DNA from: Rhizorhabdus histidinilytica
GTDB taxonomy: Bacteria; Pseudomonadota; Alphaproteobacteria; Sphingomonadales; Sphingomonadaceae
Reading direction: 5' to 3'
Assembly (NCBI RefSeq): GCF_900167915.1
Contig: NZ_FUYM01000007.1
Coordinates: 241,018 to 305,017 of the forward strand
Length of the DNA: 64,000 nt
Made by a program: the position numbers and the translations under genes. Shown piece after piece: positions 63,795-64,000 of this stretch. Within the stretch, counting starts at the first letter, position 1; each line of letters opens with the position of its first letter. The notes beneath the pieces were generated by a model. It ran no database searches. It was not told where the DNA came from and worked only from the letters and a program-made list of their open reading frames with translations.

Positions 63795-64000
63795 ATGACC
63801 GTCGAGCAGTTGATGACGCTCGCGCCGGTGATCCCGGTGCTGGTGGTGCAGGAGGTGAAGCACGCCCGGCCGATCGCCGAGGCGCTGGTCGAGGGCGGGC
63901 TGCCGGCGCTGGAAGTGACGCTGCGTACCCCGGTGGCGCTCGACGTGATCCGCGAGATGGCGAAGGTCGAGGGCGCGGTGGTGGGGGCAGGCACGGTGCT
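63795..64000 (+). CDS. eda: KDPG/KHG aldolase (partial, C-terminus beyond window)
   Basis: First 68 residues of a class I aldolase that splits KDPG to pyruvate and glyceraldehyde-3-phosphate. The visible part has the family features APVIPVLVVQEVKHARPIAEALVEGG split across the first 36 residues, GLPALEVTLRTP with the catalytic glutamate, and VGAGTV at the edge. The Schiff-base lysine lies outside the window. It closes the hexuronate pathway encoded upstream. Confidence 0.93.
   Translation, partial: MTVEQLMTLAPVIPVLVVQEVKHARPIAEALVEGGLPALEVTLRTPVALDVIREMAKVEGAVVGAGTV

Overview
The window is GC-rich chromosomal DNA from an alphaproteobacterium, almost certainly a sphingomonad (order Sphingomonadales; a Sphingomonas/Rhizorhabdus-type genome fits best, species not proven). 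The evidence is the gene types: large TonB-dependent receptors, a NaAtm1-like ABC exporter, a ManD protein nearly co-linear with the Novosphingobium enzyme, Cbp3 and SDHAF4-like respiratory assembly factors, and frequent GTG starts with 4-base gene overlaps. No tRNA, rRNA, CRISPR array, insertion sequence or phage gene was seen.

Positions 1-29500 are mostly core genome: htpX (partial), an SDHAF4-like protein, a mitofilin-like protein with hemD and hemC, a MATE transporter and an unknown membrane protein, tsaD-gpsA, bamE, cbp3-like and DUF177 genes, nhaA, nadB with a coupled ABC ATPase, a SPOR lipoprotein, an RNase H-like protein, tldD, a patatin, glnK-amtB behind a clear sigma-54 promoter, recQ, an acyltransferase and an Atm1-type exporter. 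An AT-richer two-gene island at 15241-16236 sits behind a good alphaproteobacterial LexA box. Two families of small palindromic intergenic repeats occur (1102-1221 with 23927-24133; 8850-9012 with 27471-27647).

Positions 29576-37611 form an accessory catabolic cluster. An AraC regulator is followed by a tightly coupled operon: TonB receptor, acyl-CoA ligase, solitary branched-chain-type binding protein, alpha/beta hydrolase, crotonase and DUF1330 protein. A bifunctional malic enzyme (maeB) follows.

Positions 40041-64000 form a large sugar-acid and glycoside catabolic locus. On the right is a complete Ashwell hexuronate route: uxaC, uxuB-type reductase, manD, kdgK and eda, with an MFS transporter and a Gfo/Idh oxidoreductase. 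On the left are a TonB receptor, a PQQ dehydrogenase with a cytochrome c motif, an ActP-like symporter, a flavin reductase, a GMC dehydrogenase with a Tat-exported small subunit, and three intact Tat-signal TIM-barrel proteins. A fourth TIM-barrel copy is a frameshifted tandem duplicate. Two paralogous FCD-type GntR regulators lie inside. A recurring sequence, close to AATTGGWCAGWCAATT, lies upstream of nearly every transcription unit in the locus and predicts a single regulon. The gene set suggests uptake of a glycoside or glycosiduronic acid, periplasmic oxidation and cleavage of the sugar, and cytoplasmic degradation of the uronic acid to pyruvate and glyceraldehyde-3-phosphate.
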